A stretch of 47,593 nucleotides of DNA from a virus: positions 1-47,593 of IMG/VR virus record IMGVR_UViG_3300005253_000686; one strand, written 5' to 3'. Position 1 is the first letter of the stretch. Each line of letters begins with the position of its first letter. The position numbers and the translations under genes are program-made. The notes beneath the pieces were generated by a model. That model made no database searches. It was given only the letters and a program-made list of their open reading frames with translations, and was not told the DNA's origin. Positions 7,964-15,984 of this stretch are shown piece after piece.

Positions 7964-9183
7964 TTTTCCCTCTTGTCAAATGGTTCATAATGTCCTACCT
8001 CATCAAGCAAATTAATGGTTCTCCCCCTGTCCGCTTCTTCTTCAGGTGGTAAAGTAAAACCTAAAACTAAAGGTCGTAACTCACGCATTAAGACTGTGTT
8101 GTATGAAACACCCGGAACATCATCAGGAAGAAAAAATGGATTGTCAGGGTCAGGTTCAGGGTCGGGAACGCTCCCCGTTACTATCTCTGCTAAATATATT
8201 TTATTTGACTTCCCCACCAACGCCTTCCAAGCGTTATTATAAAAAAGACTGAACGCAGTATTTTCACCATTTTGGTCTTTTATCTCTGAATCAAGTTCCT
8301 GCCAGCCAGTCCTTAGTGAATTACTTACGGCAAGTCCTTGACACCAATAACCGTTATATCCTCCAGTTCCCGATAACCACTTATCATAATCCCAGTCTTT
8401 AAATGCGACAGTTTCCATAATGTATTTAATACTACCATCAGCTTTCTTAATTTCAAATGAAGTATCACCAATCCCAGTAGTTAAAACTTTCGAGTTGGGT
8501 CTGGTTTTAATTGGTAAACTAATATCATCAACTGAAAAAATCGGTTCAGGGTCAGGTATATATTCCGTGCCGTTCCAAACAGCATAAAATATATTTTCCT
8601 CATGTATGCCTGTTCTACCATCTAAATGTATGGGAGCAAAGGGATTGTACTTGTCCGTAAAATCAGGTGAATATACTGCATCTTTAGCTTTACCATTACC
8701 AAAGGGCGATACACCTGTTGAACCACCTTGAAAATAAAATGGGCTATCCCAATCGGCTGCTATATATTTAGCAATAGTAAAGAAATTATGTGATTTCTCG
8801 TAAGATTTATTCTCACAAAGCAAGTGAATTTCACCTGTAGAAGTAATAGCAAATGTTGGATCTTCGCCCTCTAATTCTACACCCCCCTGTCCCTTCAACG
8901 AGAGCTTACCCTTGTATGACCAATTTTTCTCATCATTAATAGAACACTCAAATCTATGCAGTGAGTGAACATTATCTTTTACGAAAGTTGTCACCCAAAT
9001 TAATTTACCATTATATTCAATGACAGGACTGGGTTCTCGCATTACTCCATAACCATCTGGAACAGTTATTATAGGATTACTATAATCTACATTGAAACTT
9101 TTAATGTTTAAAATTGAAACATCTGTTATCTGTGATACTATTGCTGTTACAAATAACAATAGTATTAATAGTGTTTTTTTCAT
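7960..9183 (-). CDS. Signal-peptide protein with glycosidase-like beta-propeller, 407 aa
   Basis: I take the ATG at 9183 (MKKTLLILLLFVTAIVSQ...), which has AGGA six bases upstream, rather than the in-frame codon 21 bases earlier. A clear signal peptide is followed by a repetitive beta body with REPSPVIEYNGKLIW, EGEDPTFAITSTGEIHLL and GNTAF-type blades, like GH43/GH117 or sialidase-like five-bladed propellers. After about residue 345 comes a Pro/Asp linker (PDPEPDPDNP) and an unrecognised tail. It could be an exported depolymerase or a virion enzyme. Catalytic residues could not be assigned. Confidence 0.7.
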   Translation of the reverse strand: MKKTLLILLLFVTAIVSQITDVSILNIKSFNVDYSNPIITVPDGYGVMREPSPVIEYNGKLIWVTTFVKDNVHSLHRFECSINDEKNWSYKGKLSLKGQGGVELEGEDPTFAITSTGEIHLLCENKSYEKSHNFFTIAKYIAADWDSPFYFQGGSTGVSPFGNGKAKDAVYSPDFTDKYNPFAPIHLDGRTGIHEENIFYAVWNGTEYIPDPEPIFSVDDISLPIKTRPNSKVLTTGIGDTSFEIKKADGSIKYIMETVAFKDWDYDKWLSGTGGYNGYWCQGLAVSNSLRTGWQELDSEIKDQNGENTAFSLFYNNAWKALVGKSNKIYLAEIVTGSVPDPEPDPDNPFFLPDDVPGVSYNTVLMRELRPLVLGFTLPPEEEADRGRTINLLDEVGHYEPFDKREK

Positions 9184-9205
9184 TTTATTTCCTATTGCTT
9201 CCATT

Positions 9206-10879
9206 TTATGTACTTGTTAAATAGAGTATAACAAACGCCGCAGTATCTCCTGCATCTATAATATCAAGCCAACTCTGTCCAGTACTATTTCCGGTAATAT
9301 AGGGAATAAGTATAATATTTGCTCCACTAATTTGAGCATCTACGTAATAAGTTATCGTTCCACTTGAGTTCATATCTTGCACATAAAAAAACCATCCAAG
9401 AACCGTTATAATATTTTCTGAAATATCCAGTGTTAATGTATTTCCTGCGTTTAAACTAAACGAACCACTTGAACCAGTTGCTATCAGATTAGTAGCATCT
9501 GTCATTGTTGGTTGGTTAAAATCTCTTGCAGCATTATTAACATTTACATTTATGTTTGTATTTGGAGTGTCGCCCGGAGATATTTCTATTTGAGATTTTC
9601 TTAATATAAGTCTACCTGAACCATACCCTTCTATAACATTAAGTGAATTTGATTCTACGTTACCTGTGAAATTTCCAAGAACCGCAGTTAAATCACCACC
9701 GTCCAAAGTAATATCTTTATTCGCATCAACAATTAAAGCAATTGAAGCAGTTGCAGTTCCGGGCGTTGCTCCTAAAAGAGAATGATCAGTACCACTTGAA
9801 CCTTTATGAACAGTATTGGCTACTATTTCATCCCATTTAGCCGCACCTAATAATCCCGATGTGGTGGTAGTTGCCTCTACTAAAGTAACATCATCAGCAC
9901 CGCCATCAGAAGTAATTGAATATGTTGTTGCATTGACCGTGCCTGTTGACAGCGTTGTTGAAACATTGGTGTTTTTTGCATTATTGGTTTCAATATTAGT
10001 AACTAAAGCGGCTGTCATATATCCGGTTTGTGCGTTTGTAGCAGCTCTATAAGTTATTTCTTGTGTTGATAATCCTAAACCACCAGTAGTGGCACTTGCA
10101 TTTAAAGTAACATCTGTAGAATTATCAGTACCCGCAACATCAACGCCAATAGCAGTCCTAAAATTTGTGGCACTTAACCAATCGAAAGTATTATCTGCAT
10201 TTGCTCTACCGAAGGTGATTGCACCCGGATTTGTCTTTATAAAGATGTTTTGTCCAATGGTCGTTCCACCTAAACTTGTTCTACCAGTAGAGGCAACCAA
10301 ATCAGTCGCACCACCATCCCATTTTAACCTATCTGTATAAGCAGTATTCCAATTTGCTGAATTATTTGTAATTGATGAACTCCAAGCAGAACCAGTACTT
10401 AAAGCTATTCCGGCTCCCGGATATGTCATTGTAACCTTAGAAGTATTCAAATCAATAGCAATCCGATTCTCTTGTAATGCTCCTTCAACTTCTGTAGCTG
10501 TGATTTTAGAACCACCATCAACTATGTTCATTTCCGATGCTAAAAATTCACTCCAAGCCAAATCAGTGCCATCGCTTTGAAGGACATATAAATTAGTGCC
10601 AATTCCTAATCTTGCTGTTACGTTAGAAGAATTACGATAAATAATATCTCCCCTTGTTGTCATTGGATCGGTCAAAAGAGAACCAAAAGTCAAATCAGCA
10701 TCAGGTAATGTCCAAGTCCTATCTGCTGTAACAGAAGGAAGGGTAAATGTACCCTCAAAAGCATCATCAGCGTTACCTTCCATAGAGATGTCGCCTTTTA
10801 CTAAAAGATGAGCATTTACAGTTCGCGTTTGAGCAAACAAAGAACCAATTAATAATAGTGCAAATATAAATTTTTTCAT
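9206..10879 (-). CDS. Tail-fibre-like protein with signal peptide, 557 aa
   Basis: Start taken at ATG 10879 (MKKFIFALLLIGSLFAQ), with AGGAATTAG before it; the 10894 codon gives five extra residues and no better site. After the signal-peptide-like segment comes a low-complexity Thr/Asn/Ala-rich fibre body with motifs typical of phage fibres (EGTFTLPSVTADRTWTLPDA; VLQSDGTDLAW). The last 110 residues are the beta module shared with the protein at 2677-3252. It lies between the repeat-rich structural protein and the beta-propeller gene. Probably a surface fibre; the Sec-type leader is unusual for one. Confidence 0.75.
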   Translation of the reverse strand: MKKFIFALLLIGSLFAQTRTVNAHLLVKGDISMEGNADDAFEGTFTLPSVTADRTWTLPDADLTFGSLLTDPMTTRGDIIYRNSSNVTARLGIGTNLYVLQSDGTDLAWSEFLASEMNIVDGGSKITATEVEGALQENRIAIDLNTSKVTMTYPGAGIALSTGSAWSSSITNNSANWNTAYTDRLKWDGGATDLVASTGRTSLGGTTIGQNIFIKTNPGAITFGRANADNTFDWLSATNFRTAIGVDVAGTDNSTDVTLNASATTGGLGLSTQEITYRAATNAQTGYMTAALVTNIETNNAKNTNVSTTLSTGTVNATTYSITSDGGADDVTLVEATTTTSGLLGAAKWDEIVANTVHKGSSGTDHSLLGATPGTATASIALIVDANKDITLDGGDLTAVLGNFTGNVESNSLNVIEGYGSGRLILRKSQIEISPGDTPNTNINVNVNNAARDFNQPTMTDATNLIATGSSGSFSLNAGNTLTLDISENIITVLGWFFYVQDMNSSGTITYYVDAQISGANIILIPYITGNSTGQSWLDIIDAGDTAAFVILYLTST

Positions 10880-10880
10880 T

Positions 10881-12776
10881 CTAATTCCTGACATATGATT
10901 CTACCCCTATATCAAATCGTTTTTGTAATTCTGTAATTTCATTTGGAATTAATCCGACACTCTGTAAATATCCTGTAACAATTCCAGACCTAACTTTTGC
11001 AGACTCAAGATGTGAACGAGATTTTTGTATTCCCAAAGCGAACCTTTGAGCTTCATTTTCAATATCAGCACGATAAGTAACTATTACTTCCGTTACTTCT
11101 TCTTTATAAATTGATATTTTTAAAGAATCTTCATCTACAAACGATTTCCATTGTGTCGCCCAAACATTCAAATCGGCAAGATATTTTTCAAGAGCTATTT
11201 TGTCCTCATCGTTATAAGCGTTCCATTCCATATCCCACGCTTTTAGATCAACACCATATTTACTAATTGCGACTGTATCTTCATCAACAAAAGACTTCCA
11301 ATGTTTAATCCACGAATCTAAATCACCTAAGAATTTCTTTATTTTTATATTATCTTCATCTGTATAAGTTTTCCATCTGCCTAACCAAGCATCTATTTGT
11401 TCAGCAAAATTCTGTACTTTAGATTTATATTCGCCTTCCCAATTTCTTAATTTCGCCAATTCTTTTGCAAGTTCAGCTTGTGCAGTATTAACCGCAGCAT
11501 TAGCTCCACTCGATGCCACATTCGCCATTTCAGAATCATTTGTACTTAAAAAATTCTCAACATCATTAGAGATATCGTCGGTTCCGTCTTGTTCTTTCCA
11601 AATCATATCGGCAGCAGTATTAAGCATACTTTCTATTCTTGTAACAACTATATCAGTAAGCGTATTTGTAGTACTTCCATCATAGGTTGGTATTGCACCA
11701 AGTAAGGCAACAATTTCACTTGCATCTGCTTCTATTGAAGGAGTAGTCGGCAAGGCGTTTGCAGCAATAAATGAACTTATATCAGAAACTATCGTAGGTG
11801 CGGTCGGCAAGGCGTTTGCAGCAATAAAGGCACTAATATCAGAAACTATTGTAGGCGGAGTAGGTAAAGCACTTGCCGGAGAACTCGCATCAGCCTCTAA
11901 GGTTGGGACAGTAGGCATTGTACCCATTGAAATATCGTTCCAAGTAGGCAAACTATTTATGAAACTAACTAAATCTCCGCCAGAAGATGAGCCTACCGAA
12001 GTAATAATAGTTCCGGTTTGAGAAAATAAAAATGTTACTGTAAAATCATTAACCGTATTATGCGTGACCGTTCCTTCGATCAAAACATCATTTGCATCAA
12101 GGATTTGTACTATAGGCTTAACTCCGGCATTATGTGTAACTGACACAGAAGTTTGAGAAGTAAAGGTAGTCGTACCAATCACAACCGAGCCTGTTATATT
12201 AGCAACTACATCATTAATTAATTTCCTGTAATATCCCAAAGACCTGATTTTCCCTTGAATAACCACATAAAGGTCTACAAAAGGTTCTAATTCTTCGGGG
12301 AATCCTGCTAATGTAACAGCAGAACTCGGATCAACTTCTATATATTTAACATAATTAGCAGTAGCAATGCTTGAACCAGAAACAGGATAAACTTTTATTT
12401 TCATTGTTCCGTCAGTTTGTGGTTCCATAACAAATTTAGGAATATTCTCAGATGGAGCATATTGAGAATTGACATCATTTACTTCTGCTGAGTTTTCGTA
12501 AGGAACTTCCATACATTCTCTTGGAATACTACCATCATCGTCCCTTAAAACACTAATTATTTTTTTTGTTTCTACAAGAAGTCCCGAAGTAGGAGCAAAT
12601 TTAGCAGGAGCAGTTCCGTAAAGATGTTTACATTTCTTTGTAGGAGTGCGATTAATTATAACTCTAATTCCTAAATTAACTTGGTCTTTTACCCATAATG
12701 CAGTAAAAGCCATAACTCCGCCAATAGTATCTCCTAATTGATCCATTACTCTTTGTTGGATTGTTTGTAAGGCCAT
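10881..12776 (-). CDS. Repeat-rich virion structural protein, 631 aa
   Basis: The first 190 residues resemble an adaptor or head-tail connection protein (VKDQVNLGIRVIINRT; WKEQDGTDDIS later). Residues about 195-262 form the beta domain common in phage tails (SVSVTHNAGVKPIVQILDAND.). Residues 301-357 are three copies of a 19-aa Pro/Ala repeat (ANALPTAPTIVSDISAFIA type). Residues 464-563 are four copies of a 25-aa repeat (W..xWKxF.DED...I.K...DL). The helical repeats look like a rod or fibre stalk. It follows the adaptor gene with a one-base overlap. Exact role unknown; probably collar, tail or fibre attachment. Confidence 0.75.
   Translation of the reverse strand: MALQTIQQRVMDQLGDTIGGVMAFTALWVKDQVNLGIRVIINRTPTKKCKHLYGTAPAKFAPTSGLLVETKKIISVLRDDDGSIPRECMEVPYENSAEVNDVNSQYAPSENIPKFVMEPQTDGTMKIKVYPVSGSSIATANYVKYIEVDPSSAVTLAGFPEELEPFVDLYVVIQGKIRSLGYYRKLINDVVANITGSVVIGTTTFTSQTSVSVTHNAGVKPIVQILDANDVLIEGTVTHNTVNDFTVTFLFSQTGTIITSVGSSSGGDLVSFINSLPTWNDISMGTMPTVPTLEADASSPASALPTPPTIVSDISAFIAANALPTAPTIVSDISSFIAANALPTTPSIEADASEIVALLGAIPTYDGSTTNTLTDIVVTRIESMLNTAADMIWKEQDGTDDISNDVENFLSTNDSEMANVASSGANAAVNTAQAELAKELAKLRNWEGEYKSKVQNFAEQIDAWLGRWKTYTDEDNIKIKKFLGDLDSWIKHWKSFVDEDTVAISKYGVDLKAWDMEWNAYNDEDKIALEKYLADLNVWATQWKSFVDEDSLKISIYKEEVTEVIVTYRADIENEAQRFALGIQKSRSHLESAKVRSGIVTGYLQSVGLIPNEITELQKRFDIGVESYVRN
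11088..11387 (-). repeat. Four coding repeats of 25 codons
   Basis: Encodes residues 464-563 of the structural protein at 10881-12776. Each unit starts with Trp, has a second Trp four residues later, then a D/N-E-D turn and an I/L-x-K/I helix. DNA identity is partial, so the repeats are old. A helical-bundle or coiled rod is likely. Confidence 0.75.
11706..11876 (-). repeat. Three tandem coding repeats of 19 codons (57 bp)
   Basis: Encodes residues 301-357 of the protein at 10881-12776 (units ASALPTPPTIVSDISAFIA, ANALPTAPTIVSDISSFIA, ANALPTTPSIEADASEIVA). Two units keep long identical DNA stretches, so the most recent duplication is young. Copy number may vary between relatives. Confidence 0.8.
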
Positions 12777-13660
12777 TATATCAACTCCTGCATAGCCGAT
12801 GAAAGTACATAAGGAGTAATTTCTCGTCTATATTTTTGTTGTAAATATTGATTTTCCCCTCTTACGGCGAGTGTCCTATGTTTATCTCCCGGTTTTAATG
12901 TTATAAATTTATCTCCCACAGGAACAGGAATATCTCCCTCAAGGTCATATAAATCGGCTATAACCGTATGTATGCAAGGGAGTAATAAAGAATCGGGTAA
13001 ATCTATCCTACTTGCCAATGAAGTCCTTAATTCCGGCTTTGCCACATAATCAACTTTTAAGGTTCCAGTATCGGGAGTAGCACCTAATTGTAATACATAA
13101 TTAACACATTCCCACTTTCCCCCAGAACTCCAAGCAACTGCATATCCAGAACCATCAATAGCTACTGAAAAATTATCATCATCAACTACTGTGATAGTGT
13201 GTTTTAAATCATTTAAAGCAGAAAGTTCTCCGGTAGCATTAAGAAGCCCTATAATTTCTGACAACATAACGTGATAGCTTGTTGTTAATCCGTGTCCAAC
13301 AGAAGTTAATTTTATCGGATCAGCAGAAGTCCCGGCAGTTATTAATCCTGTAGTAAAGTTTCTATCTAAATAATAACCCCTGCTATATGCCTCAATTTTT
13401 AATAAGGATTTTTCAACAGGCGGTAGTGGATCATCTGTGCCTCTTTGAACTCTAAATATTTGTCCATTAAAATTTTCTTTGGTAAATACATAACTATTGC
13501 CAGAAACGGCAAATTCTTCAAAATCTTCTTTTCTGACAAGACGCAACCCTAAATCTTTTACCGTATTGTCGAAAAAGGTATTAAGGAGTCTTTCCCCTAC
13601 GTTTATATTATGTTTTTTGACCTTGTTTTCAACAAAGTTATATGCCTCATTATATCTCAT
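12776..13660 (-). CDS. Head-tail adaptor-like protein, 294 aa
   Basis: The start is ATG 13660 (MRYNEAYNFVENKV), with a strong AGAAAGGAG upstream; the longer frame to 13714 would begin inside a perfect hairpin. Residues near 105-185 form the beta insertion common in phage proteins (ITLTSVGHGLTTSYHVMLSEI; TITVVDDDNFSVAIDGSGY; WSSGG). It follows the coat gene and precedes a repeat-rich structural protein, the position of the gatekeeper or adaptor ring in short-tailed phages. The adaptor role is inferred from order and size. Confidence 0.7.
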   Translation of the reverse strand: MRYNEAYNFVENKVKKHNINVGERLLNTFFDNTVKDLGLRLVRKEDFEEFAVSGNSYVFTKENFNGQIFRVQRGTDDPLPPVEKSLLKIEAYSRGYYLDRNFTTGLITAGTSADPIKLTSVGHGLTTSYHVMLSEIIGLLNATGELSALNDLKHTITVVDDDNFSVAIDGSGYAVAWSSGGKWECVNYVLQLGATPDTGTLKVDYVAKPELRTSLASRIDLPDSLLLPCIHTVIADLYDLEGDIPVPVGDKFITLKPGDKHRTLAVRGENQYLQQKYRREITPYVLSSAMQELI

Positions 13661-13674
13661 AGCATCTCCTTTCT

Positions 13675-13707
13675 GTAGGGGACGAGTATATGTTACTCGT
13701 CCCCTAC
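13675..13707 (-). promoter_or_regulatory. Perfect 14-bp hairpin between coat and adaptor genes
   Basis: Bases 13675-13688 and 13694-13707 are perfect inverted repeats around a 5-base loop. The hairpin starts 19 bases after the coat stop and ends just before the adaptor's Shine-Dalgarno. No T-run follows on either strand, so it is not a classic intrinsic terminator. An RNA-stabilising 3' end or a processing/attenuation site that keeps coat mRNA high is the likeliest role. Confidence 0.75.
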
Positions 13708-13725
13708 GTTTCAAACTAAACTAAT

Positions 13726-15150
13726 CTATACCATTTTGATAATTGAGTGTGAATTTTCGTGTCTAATCTCAACACCGCCTTCGTACCGCCATTCATCAAC
13801 TTGTCCATCTCGTCCATCTCTGACACAATCTATTTCTTTATATAGTTCGCGTCCTCGTTTTGGACGAACTTCATAGTTGCTCCAATCAATCGCAACACAA
13901 TATTTTGCTAATGAACCTCTCAACAATTTGTGAGGAATGAAATTCATATCTCCGATTGGCGCGTGGTAACCAGTAACTCTTAATCCAGCGCGTGAGTCCG
14001 TTCCGGGAGTGTAATCAAACCGTGCTTCCGTTTCTTGGCGAATTCTTGATGCCACAGCAGTTAAAAAGTCTACTCCACAGAATAAATCTCTTGTTTGAGA
14101 TCCATCTTCATCTTGGAATAAAATTTTGAATATAGTATCAAGATCATCCATATCGAAAGAAGCTTCCGTCAATTGTAAATCAGAATTAATATCAGCGTTA
14201 TTGGATTGAATTGCACCAGCAGAACCACCAACTCCTAATCCCATAAAAGTACGTTGTGGATTTTGAGCAGTAGCATCAAGACTTAATGCACCATTGGTTA
14301 TCATCGCCCATTCAATATCAGTTCTCAATTTCTTGAGTTTTCTTCCACTTCTGCGAGTTAGTTCCGGTCCACCATACATTTTTTCAACTATTTCCGAATT
14401 GGTTATTTCATATGATTCCTTAAAGATTTGTGTGCAGTTTTGAATTCTGCGAACTTTCTTCCTGGTTTCGTTTGATAAAGCTCCGCCTTCCGCGTGTCCC
14501 GTTAAGCCTCTAACTGGAAAGACATCGTTATCGGTAAGGTTTATTTGAGTGGCTTCTCTGCCTCGAATAGAACTCAATGAACCTAATCCGGCATTACCAA
14601 CGTAAGTTAAGGTTAATGTACCACTTGCGCCACTTGTTAGAATAGCAACGCCTGTGCTATGTTTGTCATAAGTATATGACGGTGCGCTTATTGTATCAAT
14701 ACCAACAAACTGTACCATTTTATCTGTTGGAGTGGCAAAACTTACTTCTTGTCCAATCGCAACAACCATATACGCTAACATACTTTCTAAGCCAGCAGAA
14801 CCAGTTTTAACAGCAGTATAAACACCACCTACTTCAAATAATTCTAATTGAGGTAATCGGTCTACTACTAAAATACAACCAGTATCATTAATACCACTAA
14901 CGTTTGAATCCTTCAAGTTAGCAGAACTTGCCATAGTGAAAGTCTCCGACTTCCTTACAAAGAATTCATCTTCCATATGGTAAAATTCAGCTACCGGAGT
15001 AGTTCGTTTATGTGCGCGTGAACCTATTGAAAGAATTGGAGCATCACTTGGGTTAAACATATGAATCATTGGTCCCATTTCAAGGAAATTACGTTTATCA
15101 CCAGAAGTGAATTGCGCAATCGTTCCAGATCCGTGTAGAATATCAGGCAT
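13726..15150 (-). CDS. Major capsid protein (HK97-fold, SU10-like), 474 aa
   Basis: The sequence style matches the SU10-type coat family: N-terminal MIHMFNPSDAPILSIGSRAHKRTTP, then EEFY-type E-loop region, and the central CTQIFKESYEITNSEIVEKMYGG... RSGRKLKKLRTDIEWAMI segment that is typical. It follows the scaffold candidate and portal, and GGAGG lies eight bases before the ATG. It lacks a recognisable prohead protease, so maturation may need none or use a host enzyme. A GroES-like gene elsewhere in the genome may aid its folding. Confidence 0.88.
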   Translation of the reverse strand: MPDILHGSGTIAQFTSGDKRNFLEMGPMIHMFNPSDAPILSIGSRAHKRTTPVAEFYHMEDEFFVRKSETFTMASSANLKDSNVSGINDTGCILVVDRLPQLELFEVGGVYTAVKTGSAGLESMLAYMVVAIGQEVSFATPTDKMVQFVGIDTISAPSYTYDKHSTGVAILTSGASGTLTLTYVGNAGLGSLSSIRGREATQINLTDNDVFPVRGLTGHAEGGALSNETRKKVRRIQNCTQIFKESYEITNSEIVEKMYGGPELTRRSGRKLKKLRTDIEWAMITNGALSLDATAQNPQRTFMGLGVGGSAGAIQSNNADINSDLQLTEASFDMDDLDTIFKILFQDEDGSQTRDLFCGVDFLTAVASRIRQETEARFDYTPGTDSRAGLRVTGYHAPIGDMNFIPHKLLRGSLAKYCVAIDWSNYEVRPKRGRELYKEIDCVRDGRDGQVDEWRYEGGVEIRHENSHSIIKMV

Positions 15151-15214
15151 TACAGCCTCCTATTTAATTATTAATCATATTTAATAGTAACAACTGATAT
15201 TCCATATTAAATCA

Positions 15215-15955
15215 TCAGCTATTACTAAGTTTCATAAGTTCATCCATCTCCTTCTTAGCTTCTGGATTAGGTTCTATAACTAAATCCTTTGCTCCGGGTA
15301 TAATACTCGAAAGCGGGAATCCCTTTTCCTGTAGCTTTTCTGGAGAGATAGCAACGTGCTTTCCGGTTAATAGTTTGAATATTTTAACAGTATTTTCAAC
15401 CGTTGCATTTTCCTTATCAGCAAAAAACGTTTCATACTCCACAATTCCCTTATCGTCCAAACCGAAATCCTTGAGCTGTGTGTGTAACTCAGCCTTAGAT
15501 TGCGTGGTTTTTTGATTGGTAGAAATTGTGTCAGTAATCTTTTGAATTTTTGCGTCAAATTCCTTTTCCAGCGTTTGTTTTAATACTGCGTTATCGTATT
15601 CCCTTACATCTTGCATATATTTTTCCGTTGATGTTCCAGGAGTTCCAATATCCAAAGAATCAAGGTCTTTAGGCGGTATCGGTTTAACCAATACTTCTCC
15701 ACCTCCACTTTTCTCCAACTTCAACTGCTGATCTCTCATTTTTAAGTATTCCAGCGTTTGTGGATCATTTTTTATGAATTTATTTAATTCTACCGCGCCT
15801 TCCGTTTTGGCAAGGTTTCCGATAGCCTCTTTCAATTCGTTACTTATTTCGTCCTTTTTGCCTTGCACTTCACTATAGGCTTTCGCCATAGCAACACGAC
15901 CTTCTTCATCATCTTTGAACTTGTCTTTTATTAACCACTTTACTTCGTCACTCAT
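15215..15955 (-). CDS. Scaffolding protein candidate, 246 aa
   Basis: Highly charged, nearly all-helical, Lys/Glu-rich, without hydrophobic core patterns, with a flexible Gly/Pro middle (SGGGEVLVKPIPPKDLD). Location between portal and coat genes is the standard place of a scaffold. No family-specific motif is visible, so the call rests on composition and order. Confidence 0.78.
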   Translation of the reverse strand: MSDEVKWLIKDKFKDDEEGRVAMAKAYSEVQGKKDEISNELKEAIGNLAKTEGAVELNKFIKNDPQTLEYLKMRDQQLKLEKSGGGEVLVKPIPPKDLDSLDIGTPGTSTEKYMQDVREYDNAVLKQTLEKEFDAKIQKITDTISTNQKTTQSKAELHTQLKDFGLDDKGIVEYETFFADKENATVENTVKIFKLLTGKHVAISPEKLQEKGFPLSSIIPGAKDLVIEPNPEAKKEMDELMKLSNS

Positions 15956-15984
15956 TTGGTGCTCCTTTTTTTGAGTTAATCAAC

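Noticed and set aside
13675-13707. Intrinsic terminator after the coat gene
   Set aside because: The stem is perfect but no T-run follows on either strand.
13661-13714. Longer N-terminus of the adaptor gene (MKRRGRVTYTRP...)
   Set aside because: It would be translated from inside a perfect hairpin; the ATG at 13660 has a strong Shine-Dalgarno.
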